Positions 50,836-59,937 of a stretch of 64,000 nucleotides of DNA are shown here, one piece after another. The stretch is taken from assembly GCA_949710005.1 (NCBI GenBank), contig OX453272.1, positions 29,740,932 through 29,804,931 on the forward strand. Reading direction: 5' to 3'. Source of the stretch: Ricordea florida. Its lineage: Eukaryota > Cnidaria > Anthozoa > Corallimorpharia > Ricordeidae. The position numbers and the translations under genes were made by a program. The first letter of the stretch is position 1; every line of letters begins with the position of its first letter. The notes under the pieces are model-generated. The model did no database searches. It was given only the letters and a program-made list of their open reading frames with translations, and was not told the origin of the DNA.

Positions 50836-53800
50836 CGCTGTGAAGGGTATGGTTTTCAAGCAGTTTACTCTAGCGCAGGGTATATAAATCAGAGTGTTTG
50901 GGTCTAGAATAAGGTATCATCACTCGGCTACCTGAAAGGTAGGCTGAGTTTAGGTTTCTATCAGTCTATCATCATGCCACGATTTTATATGCTGACGTAA
51001 TGCATGCAATCGAGACATCCACGAAAATGAGGCCACTGACATACTGACATAATCTTTACTGGAAATTATGGCAAATCTATTTTCTTCTGGGACGCTCAAA
51101 ATACATACAAACGCACACGCCGTTCGCGGTAGACCCACACTAAATGATGTCGAGCGTTGTCGGAATATGTTAGTGATCCACGAATTCTTTAGCTTCAAAG
51201 CTAGCCAAATGTGCAGAGTTCATACTAGTTCTCACGAGGTAACAAATGAGCCATATGTTAGTTATCAAAACTGTGACAGCCGATTGAACAAAAACAAAAT
51301 ATGATGGCGCTAACAACAGTGAAATGGATAAGGATACTGACAGAAGCAACTCGAATAGTAAATATCTAAGCTTACCTCTTCAGTTAAATGTACCGTTTCT
51401 GTGATTGGTTTTTATTGGGTTCAATACTTGTAAAGCATGATTTGGTATTGCATACGTAATCACTATTATTATTGTACAAAGGATCGTAGATGTTGGTTTG
51501 CTCCTAAGTCTTTGCACGGAGTTGCATGTGCTTGATAGAAGAAAGACATGATGAATACGCTTAATGACTGTGAGCTACTAGAAAAAGTTGTCAATATGAC
51601 TAATGTACGTGAACTCAATGTTACAGTGTCAATAAAAGTACAGCAATTCAGTTCTCATTATGCAAAGTATTTATATTACAACTGTACTCATGATTTGTGA
51701 ATAAGCGGCTGTACACACGCCAATAAATTTTTTTTGCACATGAGTAATTAAACTGACTGTTGGCACAAATAACCATTAAAATGTGTGACTGGAGTGACTG
51801 ATAACGAAAATTCCCCACACGGATCCTGCATGTAGTTTTGTATAACTTTTACTCGTGGTAAATGCTCAAGTAAAACGCTTCATACGAAGCCCAAGTGAAC
51901 ATTCCTCAAGTGTCTTGTTTTTCATGAAACTGACCAGTTGGTTGAAGATTTAAAAAAACACTGGACAAGTATAAGTAAATTTTCACAGAGAAACAATTGT
52001 GGTGTAAGGTTTTGTTTTGGCAAGACTGTGCTTGTGACCTCAGTTTCTGGAAAACAGCTACTCTAGGATAGCAGTGATTTGGGGGGTTTACTCTAATATA
52101 GGGTAGCAAAATTCAGTTGAACCAGCTCTGGTATAGGCTAAGGGTTCCAGCAGCACATCCCCACCCAGAAATTCCAATTCTTAAGGGGTTAGCACCCTTG
52201 TATCTTTGTGGGCTTACTTCTGTTTTGCCCCCATCTAGTTATAATCTGAGAAGCAACTATAAGGGTAGATTGCTATGCACTCCTAAATTTAAATCTATGA
52301 GAACCTTAGGGGATCATGCGTACATGTTTTATCACAGTCTAATACACAGCTTAGGCTTCTTCAATTGTTAAATATATCATTCTATTGCATTATTATTATT
52401 AGTGTTGTTTTATTGCGACGAGTTTGTAAATAGCACATGTGAATATATATATAGATACTTGTGCTTTACAAGTTGATACTAATAATAATAATAATAATAA
52501 TAAATAGAATGGTACACCAAGTGGTAACAAAATGAAACAAATAATATCACACATGTGTAGAGATGTTGTGGTTCAGTTTTAATGTTGGTTCAAATTTATT
52601 TTCCTTTGTTTCAAACTCATTTTAATCAAATTACCGTAACCAAAACAAAAGAAAATCAACTTTGAAACAAGGATAAAATTGAATCACAACAGATATAAAC
52701 AATATCTGCACATGTGTGATATCTCTGGCAGGGTAACATTTCTAACAACTTGCTACCACCTGAGCAGAAAAGTACCAACCATATCAATTTCTTTGTTGCC
52801 ATTCTGGAAATAGGAGCATTCCTCCTGGAATGTTGAACAGGTCCTATTGAACCCTTCATCTTTAAGGTAACCTTAAAACAAAAAAGAAAAGGATACAAAA
52901 AGAAATGACTATATACATTGTATATGTTGAGGCTCAATTCTATCCTTGGTTTAAATTCATTTGCCTTTGTTTCAAACTTGTTATCATACATTACCATACC
53001 AAAAAAAAACAAAGGAAAACAAAATTTCAACCAAGGACAAAATTGAACAACAACATATACAAGCAGAAACCTGTAAGAGAAGAAAGGTGTAAGTGCCTTT
53101 GATTGTCTTTAATCACAACTTGTCCACATTCAATATACCAAGTAAAACACTTGGAAAACCAATCAACCCATCAAACTGGCTTCAGTAACCTGACATACTT
53201 ATCAAAAAATACCAGTGTCTGTTCAAAGAGTAGACACATTGTTACAAATGCATGTTGTCTACAATTAGCCATGCAAGCAAGACTGCAGCTCATAGACTGG
53301 GGCGAGCAGTTTCCAAATATGGTTCTTTGGGAATTTTGAATCTGTACTAGTTGCGAACAAGTGTTACATGATTTAAGTGTTATGGGTTTCTGATATCAGT
53401 TATTCACTGGTTAACCATTTCCTGATAAACAGTTATAAAGCTTCAATTTTCCTGAATGACTATTTTACTTGTAAAAAACAAAGAGGGCTAGATTTCCACA
53501 TCAACAATAATAATAATAATAACTTTATCTAATGAGGGTAAAACACTTTATAGAAACAACTGATAAACTAGTGGTCCTCATCAACTACATTAAAACTAAA
53601 AAATACAATGATGTGAATGCTAATTGAACTAACTAGTGATGATGATAAAATTTAAATCAAGGAAAAGATTGAACCACAACATATGCATGCTGTAGCTACA
53701 CTGTTTCATTCTTTCAAAACAACTAAAGTTTGCATGTGCATTACTCTAAACAATTCAGCTACAGTAGATATAACAAAGTATGAGATGATACAAAATCTAG

Positions 53801-54702
53801 CCACAAAGAGTGCTATAACAATAATTACCATTCAAGAAATCAGATACTAGCTATATTACTTAAATAATAATAATAATCATTTACTTTATTTCAGTGTCAA
53901 CTGTATTAGCACTGATGTACTAATTGGAGACACTGTAAAGCACAATTGAAATCAAATTAAATCATATTAAATTAAATCAAATCAAATGAATTGTTGCTTT
54001 TTGTGGAGAGGGGAAAACTGGAGTACCCGGAGAAAAACCCCTCAAAGCTGAGTAGAGAACCAACAAACTCAGCCCAAATATGACGCCGGGGCCGGGAATC
54101 GAACCAGGGCCACAGTGGTGGAGGGTGGGAGCTCTCACCACTGCGCCAACCCTGCCCTTTATTTAAGACCAATTCTTGTTCATCTTAATTCTATAAATTA
54201 TATAGAGTTTTTAACGCTGAATAAACAACTTCATAAATTTGTGAAATCCTTGCTTATTTGTACTCCTTTTATTAGTAAAGGTAATCATACGGTTTCAAGT
54301 TCAATTTGGAATTAATTTGCACGAGTGAGTTTTTCAAAAAGCTGAAATTGCACAAGCTGCTTAAATGCAAATTAATTCCAAATTGAACGAGAAAAACAGA
54401 ACGATTACGTATTAATAATATAAACATGAAAAAATTTGTCTGGAGGAAGTGCTGGAAGATCTCATGGCGGACAGGAAGTGAGCATTTTATGCAGATTTGA
54501 CACTTTATTTACTGATTGGCTGATGACGATCAGCTGATAACGCTACGAACTCAAAGCGATTTGTTTAAAAATAAAGAATATCAGAATCCAGAATATCAAT
54601 GCGTAATTTGCACTGGTGTTACACTTTTTGCACTGGTGTTACACTTTTTGCACTGGTGTTACTTTTGGCACTGGTGTTACACTTTTTGCACTGGTGTTAC
54701 AG

Positions 54703-54734
<32 letters not shown>

Positions 54735-55149
54735 GAGTAAATTTTTCATGTATATTATTAACTTAGTAATATTTTGAAGTAAGGAATAAAGAGAAGTATG
54801 AAGATGGACTATAAGAAAATGCACAAGACTTGGCAATACAAAGACAGGAAGCAACAACTGCAGAGTAGCATTGTATCGTATAAATACAAACAAAATAATC
54901 AAGTATTGAAACAAAGTCCCAGTCAAATCGAATCTTCAATAAGCTTCACTAAACAAAAGTCCTTCAGCTGATTACGAAACGTAACGATATCGTAAGACGC
55001 AAAACTTATGTGTAACGAAGAATGAAAACATAGCTCCATGTTCATAGAAATAGCTAAATACTAACACGCAGTGTCGTTGATAGAAAGGGAATAAGGAACA
55101 CAACACACTTACCGAATACTAGTTTAGCTACGATACACCCCTCGATCAT
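26781..55149 (-). CDS. NPAT: NPAT-like nuclear protein with LisH domain (histone gene coactivator homologue)
   Basis: Fifteen coding exons in transcript order: 55113-55149, 52780-52871, 46069-46129, 44508-44586, 43790-43839, 39267-40002, 38781-38819, 38185-38278, 37574-37653, 36940-37039, 34948-35038, 33255-33389, 30603-32464, 28827-28853, 26781-26870. Every phase agrees, giving 1190 residues (human NPAT is about 1400). The N-terminus ([19 protein letters not shown]) is a LisH motif, followed by [10 protein letters not shown] and [13 protein letters not shown], which match the order in NPAT. The middle and the 620-codon exon 13 are Ser/Thr-rich and probably disordered; short conserved-looking blocks are [15 protein letters not shown] and [21 protein letters not shown]. 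Basic PKRKC and PKKRTV could be nuclear signals. The C-terminus ends [20 protein letters not shown] drives replication-dependent histone genes at the G1/S transition; that role is known from vertebrates. A further small exon between exons 2 and 3 cannot be excluded. Confidence 0.82.
27000..27190. repeat. Foldback repeat in NPAT last intron
   Basis: Loosely inverted arms (GTGCTTATTGACTAAGTGGG against CCAACCTGAGTCAATAAGCA) flank a core with GGACCGAGTGCAGCAAGGTC. Related words occur at 16400-16510. It is a decayed palindromic element. Confidence 0.4.
27719..28275. mobile_element. Two tandem MITE copies
   Basis: Copies start at 27719 and 28003. Each has inverted ends (AGTATAAATACTCAGGTGATT against AATCACCTGTGTATTTATACT) enclosing about 200 bp with ATGGCTGCCAGTCGTTCGC, and each is followed by a second palindrome beginning ACAATTATTCGCCTCAGGC. 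The whole 273-284 bp unit has therefore been tandemly duplicated and has since diverged. Confidence 0.75.
28981..29245. mobile_element. MITE with internal minisatellite
   Basis: TACAGTACCAGACAGAAGTA (26 bp with the following ACCTAA) is inverted at 29220-29245 with one mismatch. Nearly all of the interior is a tandem array of GCGTTCTACTTAGCATTCC-type units. The element lies in an NPAT intron. Confidence 0.85.
29743..30322. mobile_element. pogo/Tigger-like non-autonomous DNA element
   Basis: The left end CAGTGGAACCCCGTTAATAC is matched by an inverted, slightly worn right end, and both are flanked by TA (29741-29742 and 30323-30324). CAGTGGAACC-type ends with a TA target are typical of the pogo group of Tc1/mariner elements. 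Subterminal copies of GTGGCCGTATTAACGGGG recur inside. No transposase frame is present. Confidence 0.8.
33430..33470. repeat. ATT microsatellite
   Basis: About a dozen ATT units lie in an NPAT intron. It is seen directly. Confidence 0.9.
33535..34108. mobile_element. hAT-like MITE inserted in a CTACTG microsatellite
   Basis: CAGTGTTCTCACCAG at the left end is exactly inverted at the right end (34094-34108). On both sides lie blocks of CTACTG/CTATTG repeats, so the element seems to have split one microsatellite. CAGTG-type ends are common in hAT elements; the 8-bp target duplication cannot be read because the flank is itself repetitive. There is no transposase. Confidence 0.55.
35391..35494. 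repeat. ATT microsatellite, target of Helitron-like copy 2
   Basis: A run of ATT/GTT units over 100 bp ends exactly at the left terminus of the Helitron-like element, and ATT units resume at its right end (36529-36542). Confidence 0.9.
35495..36528 (+). mobile_element. Helitron-like non-autonomous element, copy 2 (composite)
   Basis: It starts CTCGGGCTACCTGAAAGGTA, an almost perfect hairpin, and ends with GTAGCCCGAGT, a 6-bp hairpin (ACGCTC..GAGCGT) and CTAG. It sits inside an ATT microsatellite. The first 407 bp are like copy 3 and carry an internal 3'-end-like motif at about 35875-35901 (hairpin then CTTG). From about 36050 the sequence follows copy 1 instead. It therefore looks like a chimera of two subfamilies. 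Confidence 0.7.
40081..40325. mobile_element. Harbinger-like MITE
   Basis: Ends are GGGCCAGTTATTCAAACA and, inverted, GGGCTGGTTATTTAAACA. The element is homologous to 3185-3421. GGGCC-type ends occur in PIF/Harbinger MITEs; this placement is tentative. Confidence 0.6.
40463..40710 (-). repeat. SINE body copy without tRNA head
   Basis: The minus strand matches the body of the SINE at 9540-9750 (shared GGTCCCGTCTCACC and GTCCCACAGATT-type words on opposite strands) and ends in a TATTG-repeat tail near 40463. The tRNA-like head is missing, so this is a 5'-truncated copy or a different head type. Confidence 0.6.
41018..43627. mobile_element. 2.6-kb DNA transposon-like element with GCAGCGCT-rich ends
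   Basis: ATACGAAACAAGCAGCGCTG (41018-41037) is inverted at 43608-43627 with one mismatch. Both ends continue as roughly 210 bp of imperfect inverted sequence studded with GCAGCG words. Inside, on the plus strand, are two short coding-like pieces: 41657-41827 (56 aa, including [19 protein letters not shown], faintly like the helix-turn-helix part of Harbinger-type proteins) and 42131-42236, which ends at a donor (TTTCAG|GTACG). A GC-rich block at about 42390-42660 looks like a separate insertion. Superfamily not established. Confidence 0.6.
45365..45560. repeat. Interspersed repeat shared with 53105-53395
   Basis: Both copies start near ACTTGTCCACATTCAAT and run through GCAGTTTCCAA and GTTATGGGTTTCTG in the same order and orientation. 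This copy has an internal deletion. Both lie in NPAT introns. The family is unknown. Confidence 0.6.
47131..48369. repeat. Identical 58-bp direct repeats 1.2 kb apart
   Basis: The 58 bp at 47131-47188 and 48312-48369 (beginning ATGTGGAAAGATACAGCC, ending AAGGATCTGTGC) are identical to the eye. They border the proximal part of the BEL/Pao relic. They are much shorter than an LTR. Confidence 0.85.
47300..49760 (+). pseudogene. BEL/Pao retrotransposon pol relic
   Basis: Plus-strand fragments in shifting frames match BEL/Pao polyprotein order: [17 protein letters not shown] (from 47371), [13 protein letters not shown] and the following [14 protein letters not shown] (47583-47720), [17 protein letters not shown] (about 47763-47817), then after an interruption the integrase C-terminal part, [20 protein letters not shown] (about 49180-49250), [11 protein letters not shown] and a [17 protein letters not shown] segment (to about 49560). 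Stops, shifts and loss of the reverse-transcriptase core make it non-functional. It is an old animal-genome retroelement inside an NPAT intron. Confidence 0.75.
48450..48940. repeat. GGAGCTCC-bounded repeat with strong hairpin
   Basis: The segment opens AGCGGAGCTCC followed by GCGGCTCGAAGAGCCGC, a 7-bp stem with a 3-base loop, and closes near GGAGCTCCAC. Inside are a GAC trinucleotide run and two copies of a 60-bp block around CTACAAGTTTTCAAGC. It interrupts the BEL/Pao relic and is probably a later insertion. Confidence 0.5.
49979..50560 (+). mobile_element. LTR with TGTTA...TAACA ends
   Basis: The 582-bp segment starts TGTTATGAGG and ends CTCGTAACA, has TATAAATAG near 50098 and AATAAA near 50459, and is flanked by CTGG on both sides. 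It lies 230 bp after the BEL/Pao integrase relic in the right orientation for its 3' LTR; the CTGG pair would instead suggest a solo LTR. No matching 5' LTR was seen. Confidence 0.65.
50788..52185. mobile_element. MITE split by Helitron-like copy 3
   Basis: The left part (50788-50922) begins CCCCGGGGGGGTACTGCCAT and continues ATATGGGCTATATAGGTATG. The right part (about 52035-52185) ends with a block (CCAGCAGCACATCCCCACCC) that in related elements closes the same unit. A second member of this type is at 63377-63662. The halves are separated by the Helitron-like element and a short extra stretch. Confidence 0.55.
50923..51917 (+). mobile_element. Helitron-like non-autonomous element, copy 3
   Basis: It starts CTCGGCTACCTGAAAGGTAG and shares with copy 1 the block CGCACACGCCGTTCGCGGTA and with copy 2 the block CACGAATTCTTTAGCTT. 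It ends with AAGCCCAAGTGAAC, a weak hairpin and CTTG. The middle (51300-51800) is unique to this copy. Confidence 0.65.
52484..52503. repeat. AAT microsatellite
   Basis: A short AATAAT run in an NPAT intron, seen directly. Confidence 0.85.
52560..53075. repeat. Diverged direct repeats flanking NPAT exon 2
   Basis: Two related blocks, about 52570-52700 and 52920-53070, share the order TTTCCTTTGTTTCAAACT, AAATTACCGTAACC-like, AAACAAAAGAAAA-like and GGACAAAATTGAA-like. NPAT exon 2 (52780-52871) lies between them. A weaker third piece is near 53650. Confidence 0.55.
53105..53395. repeat. Interspersed repeat, second copy
   Basis: This is the longer copy of the repeat at 45365-45560, in NPAT intron 1. 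The reading frame in it is not conserved in the other copy. Confidence 0.6.
53865..54160 (-). repeat. tRNA-derived SINE with conserved central domain
   Basis: Minus strand: an A box (TTGGCGCAGTGGTGAGAGC) and B box (GGTTCGATTCC) in a tRNA-like head at about 54080-54158, then TTTTTCTCCGGGTACTCC and TTTTCCCCTC. This central phrase resembles the deeply conserved domain reported in eumetazoan SINEs (Nin-DC type, from memory). The tail has AAATAAAG and ends in an ATT run. Confidence 0.75.
54275..54775. repeat. Foldback element with internal 21-bp tandem repeat
   Basis: The left part repeats the AT-rich palindrome seen in the ankyrin/MYND intron (GTTTTTCAAAAAGCTGAAAT). It is followed at about 54607-54702 by four to five tandem units of GCACTGGTGTTACACTTTTT. 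The right edge returns to ATATTATTAACTTAGTAAT, similar to the outer edge of the palindromes elsewhere. Confidence 0.6.
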
Positions 55150-55300
55150 CTTCGAACTGTGAGGAGTTAACAAGAATTAAAGAAGACTAATTTTCATCGC
55201 TCATCTGTGAAAAACAGTTATAAACTTTATAATGGAAGGTTCGCGCGAAATTTTCCCTTTCGCGCATGGCTATATAGAGCATCGTCTACAGTGTTTAAAT
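55150..55300 (-). promoter_or_regulatory. NPAT promoter region
   Basis: The stretch upstream of the NPAT start codon has TTCGCGCGAAATTTTCCCTT (about 55240-55260), which contains E2F-like cores (TTCGCGCGAA; TTTCGCGC on the other arm). E2F control of NPAT is known in mammals. The site is seen directly, its use here is inferred. Confidence 0.5.
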
Positions 55301-56940
55301 CCTGACTGCAGGCTCTCTCCCTATCCCTCCCCTAATTACATGAGGTACTCATCAGAGCTCAAATATCCTTAAAACTATTTCTTTTTTAGCTTACTAAATT
55401 CCGTCTTGCTTACAGGGAATTCCAGCGTCGTTCTTATTTCTTTTATCTAATTATTGATTACCGTGGCATTATTAACTGATCTGCAATGTGAGTTTCGGGG
55501 GGACTAGCAAAGAGACTCATCCTCGGTGAAAAAACCGGTTACGTTCACGAGTGACGTAGGACAGAGAGAACAAAAAACGAGAAAAAACAATAGAGACTAG
55601 GAAAATAATAGTGGAAAGACAAAGAGAAACTTCACAGGTTTTTTCTCCGAGGTAAACCCAGCCAAATTCTTCACGAGAATTCAACTATTTGCAGAAAATT
55701 TAAGTGACCATAAAGAAGTTCTAATTCCGTGAAATTTGCAAGTTTCCCAGCTGCTTCTCCACCAAAAAGGTACTGGAAGGTTTTCCAGTTTTTCCAGATG
55801 ACTAAGTAGACCTTGCCCCCCGTTTGTTTGGTATCCGAGTAACAGCGAAAACGATTAATTATGTCATCCATCGGTTTTGACAAATGTAAAATCCGCACAA
55901 AATGGTCCTCAGTGATTAAATTTTAACCTTTAGTGTCGGAAGGATTAAAGAAATTTTATTTCAAAGTTCGATTGCAGCCTCATGCTGTTATTGAAAAAAA
56001 GGTTTCTTCTTTCTTTTTTGGATGCATAAAAATTGTTGCGTGAAACAACTCTCTATTAATTATACTTCCAGGACTGCGCACGCGCAATCAGAAACAATAT
56101 TTGGAATATTTCTCACTACAGCAGGAGTACTGCAAATATTTTACCCTGTAATTCGTTACCCGTTTGACAAGGGACTTGGGCAAAACGGGTTGTTAAACGA
56201 CTTCTCTTTTATCGAAGTTACGCCATTCATACTCACTTCGCATAAAATCTAATTTATATTTTGGCCACCTGCAGAGATAAAAAGCAGGCGGACATTCCAG
56301 ACATGGTAAAGATGCAGGCAAACCTCTGCTAACAGAGTGTGGCGTGGTTTTAGCCATGCGTGACGGTCAAAAACAATAGAACAGCACAAAGTAAAGGAAA
56401 TAACAGTTTGACTCTACAGAACCCTAAAATAAAATTTATTTCTCATTGATCTATGCGATTTGTCAATAGAAAACCCGCGCGAAATGTGTCAAAAACCCGA
56501 CACTTTTCACACGAACGCTCCGGGGTTTATCAAAGCCAAAACGGCAGTTACCGGGCATTATAAATTTCGAGTTAGTAATTCTTCTAACGAGTGCAACAGC
56601 ATGTGACAAGTTAGTCACGAGACAGTCAAATAGAGGCGCGCGTCATGGCCCTTTTCATCAAAGCAGCTGACTTAAGTGTCCCAAGGGAGTGCAAATAATC
56701 GCTTCGCTAAATTGAATGACATCAGAAATAAAAGCGCTTTTGTATTGGCTGAGGGCGTAACAATCGAACCTGTCTTCTCTGCGGGTATCACGCTTGAAAA
56801 CAATAAATCAACTTTGTTCAAGTGGCTATGGATTTGCATACATAACTGTACAAGCACATGGAAATGTTGTGCTTGCGTGAAAGTGCCCACTCAGTGATCA
56901 AATAAATCCTTCATCCATTGCCAATATTTCTCCCATAAGT
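55301..56940. other. Intergenic spacer between NPAT and FOXO
   Basis: No convincing coding or RNA gene is seen. Short frames at 55671-55898, 56022-56252 and 56672-56897 have no recognisable motif and lack splice or family support. Confidence 0.5.
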
Positions 56941-58121
56941 CATAGCTTATATGTTTTGGTAATGGGTAGATTAAAAATTTGTGGTAAGGTTTTCAAAGTT
57001 GTCAGTAAAGCAATTAACAAATGAATAAATTGCCAACAGAAAATAATTTATTGTCTTCAATACCATAAATAGAGAAACATAGCATGATATTATTTTGCAT
57101 GTCTCATTACACCATGTTTCATCCAAGGAAGAACAAAGCCTGGCAAGCTATTTTTTGATTCATATAGTGCAAGACATTTGTTCACTCTTTTCACTGATAC
57201 AATTCACCCTTCAAAGAACAGCTTATGATAATTCTAATGATAAAATTTATGTAACAACCTCACAAGTTGTCATTACAAAAGCTATGTGCCAGGAAAACCT
57301 TTGCCACATAAACGGCATACAACTGGCACTTAAGTCTGTAAAACTAAACACTGCAAACAAGAAATTATCGAAAAATATTACTGTCGGCTAATTTGAACTG
57401 TACAAATACAAATTTAAGTACAAATGACCATCAAGCTGTACATCTTACATAAGATGCTTCAACATAGGCAAACCTTTTGGAACTTTGGCTATCAATATAT
57501 TAACAAGCAAGCAAAAACAAGCTTTTTTATAAAAGAAAATAAAAGGCACTGATTTTGAAGTCCCAGCCAAATGGAACCCATGTCATCTCTATTCAATGCT
57601 CACATATATAAAATCCACCTATCCAAGATCAGGCACTGTTCAATACTACTGCCCACACAGTATCTTGCTTCTCTAGCAAAATTGACTGATCACAAATTCA
57701 ATAAATACAAAACACCACTTCATTCTGACTATATTCAATGTACTGCCTTTTGGGGCAAAAACAGAGTCAGGCAAACAACAAGTTGCTGGATTATACAGTT
57801 AAAAGCTATAGATTGATATCTGTTGAGATACTGACACTACCACAGCTGAACTGTACTCTGTATCAACTGAACACGGCTGCCACAAGGATGTCCCCCTGAC
57901 AGCACAGAAGTAAACAATATTAAACTGCACAGCCTTACACCATCAACTTCACCACGCTCTTTTCTATTTGCAACACTAATATAATATTTCCGTAATAATA
58001 TTATAATACTTGTATCTTCTCATAACTGAAATGTTACATGAAAAACCTGACTGGATTAGCAATACAAAAAACCCTTTCCGTCGAAAGAAATATCTACGCT
58101 TAAGGTTTTACCATCACTGAG
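56941..58121 (-). other. Probable FOXO 3' untranslated region
   Basis: AT-rich and without a coding frame that looks real. TTTATT near 57045 (AATAAA on minus) is a possible poly(A) signal, which would give a 3' UTR of about 1.1 kb. Confidence 0.4.
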
Positions 58122-59937
58122 TCAGTAAAGTCCACCACGCAATTCACCAATTGTAAGAGGGTTGTTTGGGAGCTGAGTAATAAGTTGTTCAAAGTTAAAA
58201 TCAAGCCCACCATCCCCCATGTTCAATTCATCGTGAATTATACTGTCAATGTCACAGTCAAGACCACCATGGAAAGCATCAAGTTCTAAATCACTCGGGA
58301 ATTTCTCATTCATGAGCTCCAGTTGGTTATTATTTGTCATTCTGATGTCTCTACTGAATGGATGCCCTTGTAGAGAGTGGACTCCATTAGTCATCATGCC
58401 AGGGGGCGCACAAATTTGCTGCAGATAGGGGTCTGTAAAACTGCAGTTTTGGGGTAAAGTGTTCACGAAGGCGGTACTACCAGACACAAAACTCGACTGA
58501 TAGCTAGGAAACATATTCACAGGCGTCTGCTGAACTTCCATTTCTTGGTCGCGACAATAAACAGTATTCATTTGCGGTGGATTATTGTTTTGATGAGAGG
58601 AGAGTTCTTGTGGACTATGATAGTTCCCCTGAAAACGAGAGCGCTGCTGTTGCGATTGAGCCAGTACTTGTAAACCGTTGTAAACTGGTTGTGTAGCAGT
58701 TATAGTTGGGCGAAGCATTTCTGGACTGAGCGATTGCCTCGGCCGATGTTGGGCAGGCTGAAGATATCCGCTGCTATCATAACCCGTATCGAAACTGTTC
58801 GACATGTTAGAGCCCATACTGTTTGATACGGCGGCTATACCGAGGTCATTACGTGGTGCTGGATCTGACGGAAGTAGGCTAGTTACTGGTGTCAGTGTTT
58901 GTTTCAATCTGTTACTTTCAGGAGCATATGAATCCAAGCTCATCGAGTCAGCCAGTTGGGAGAGTTCCTCTGCGGCTGGGTTCGGGGTACTTGTCATGCC
59001 GAAGCTCGTAGGAACTGGATCCTCGGCTATTTCAAGTTCGTCAGCCTGTGATGGTATAGGCGATAACCGACCACCAAGGCTACTCACTGTGGAAGCATTC
59101 GACGAAGTTCGAGGCCGAGCGAAGCTTTCACCAAGAGGAAACGGTAGAGGAGACTCCGATTCTGGAATTGTAAGCAACGAGTCGGAACTTGAGCTGTTCG
59201 TTGGCGACGCATTCCCGGGAGAGTTAGCTCGATTTACATCACGCGTTCGATTCACCGACAAATGTGGACTCGACGGACACTCGTCTTCCTCTTTAATTTT
59301 TTCTTTTTTCGTCCGTCCACGCTTCCTCTCTGATTTCGGTGCCGAGTCAAGCGATCCAGAACGCCGTCGACTAGTTTTACCTCCTTTCGCATCGGGATTT
59401 AACATCCACCAAGAGCTTTTCCCGTTCCCCTCATTCTGTACCCTAACAAACTTGCTGTGCAGCGACAAGTTGTGACGAATTGAATTCTGCAACGAAGAAA
59501 CACACAAAAAAAATAAAGACACTTTATAACAGTACCGGTAGGGGAAAGCGAAAGAACGTAAGTGAGCCGTGAAGAAGCGTTCGTTCCATTGCCTGCATAC
59601 AAGGAACTAACATGAAACTAACCTTCCAGCCAGCCGAGCTGTTACTGTCTCCCTTGTCTCTGAAATAGGGAACGGTATTTACCATCCACTCGTAGATTTG
59701 CGACAACGTCAACCGTTTGTCTGCTGAGCTTTGAATCGCTTGAGTTATCAGGTCTGCATAAGACAAGTTTCCCCAAGCATTCTTCCTTGAACTTTTCTTC
59801 GGTCCCTCGTTGAGCTGTTTGAAGCTCTGATCTGCCTCACGTTCAGATTTAGTAAACTCCGAAGGGTCGGGGAGGGGCCAAGTATTTGAGCGAGGACGAT
59901 TGTCTCGTCTCTCTTCCAAGATTGCTGACTCGTCCAT
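58122..59937 (-). CDS. FOXO: Forkhead box O transcription factor
   Basis: Two exons, 59623-59937 and 58122-59486, encode 559 residues. FOXO proteins are DNA-binding regulators of stress resistance, metabolism and cell fate, held in the cytosol when phosphorylated by Akt. The forkhead domain spans about residues 52-137 and has the FOXO-specific insertion [10 protein letters not shown]; the intron falls right after that K, the position used in vertebrate FOXO genes. Three Akt-type RxRxxS/T sites are intact: RPRSNT (Thr19), RRRSGS (Ser150, beside the forkhead domain) and RPRTSS (Ser234). A basic stretch [10 protein letters not shown] follows the second site. The C-terminal acidic block [25 protein letters not shown] is the transactivation domain. 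The start is the first ATG upstream of the Akt site in an open frame. Single FOXO genes are usual outside vertebrates. Confidence 0.97.

Noticed and set aside
54080..54158. Functional tRNA gene on the minus strand
   Set aside because: The head is continuous with a SINE central domain and an ATT-run tail; the anticodon arm does not fold convincingly.
55150..58121. ATM gene, expected beside NPAT by vertebrate synteny
   Set aside because: I looked for exons on the plus strand upstream of NPAT and saw none with PIKK-like features.
58804..59475. 223-codon plus-strand frame
   Set aside because: It is antisense to FOXO exon 2 and mirrors its coding bias; no domain or start context supports it.
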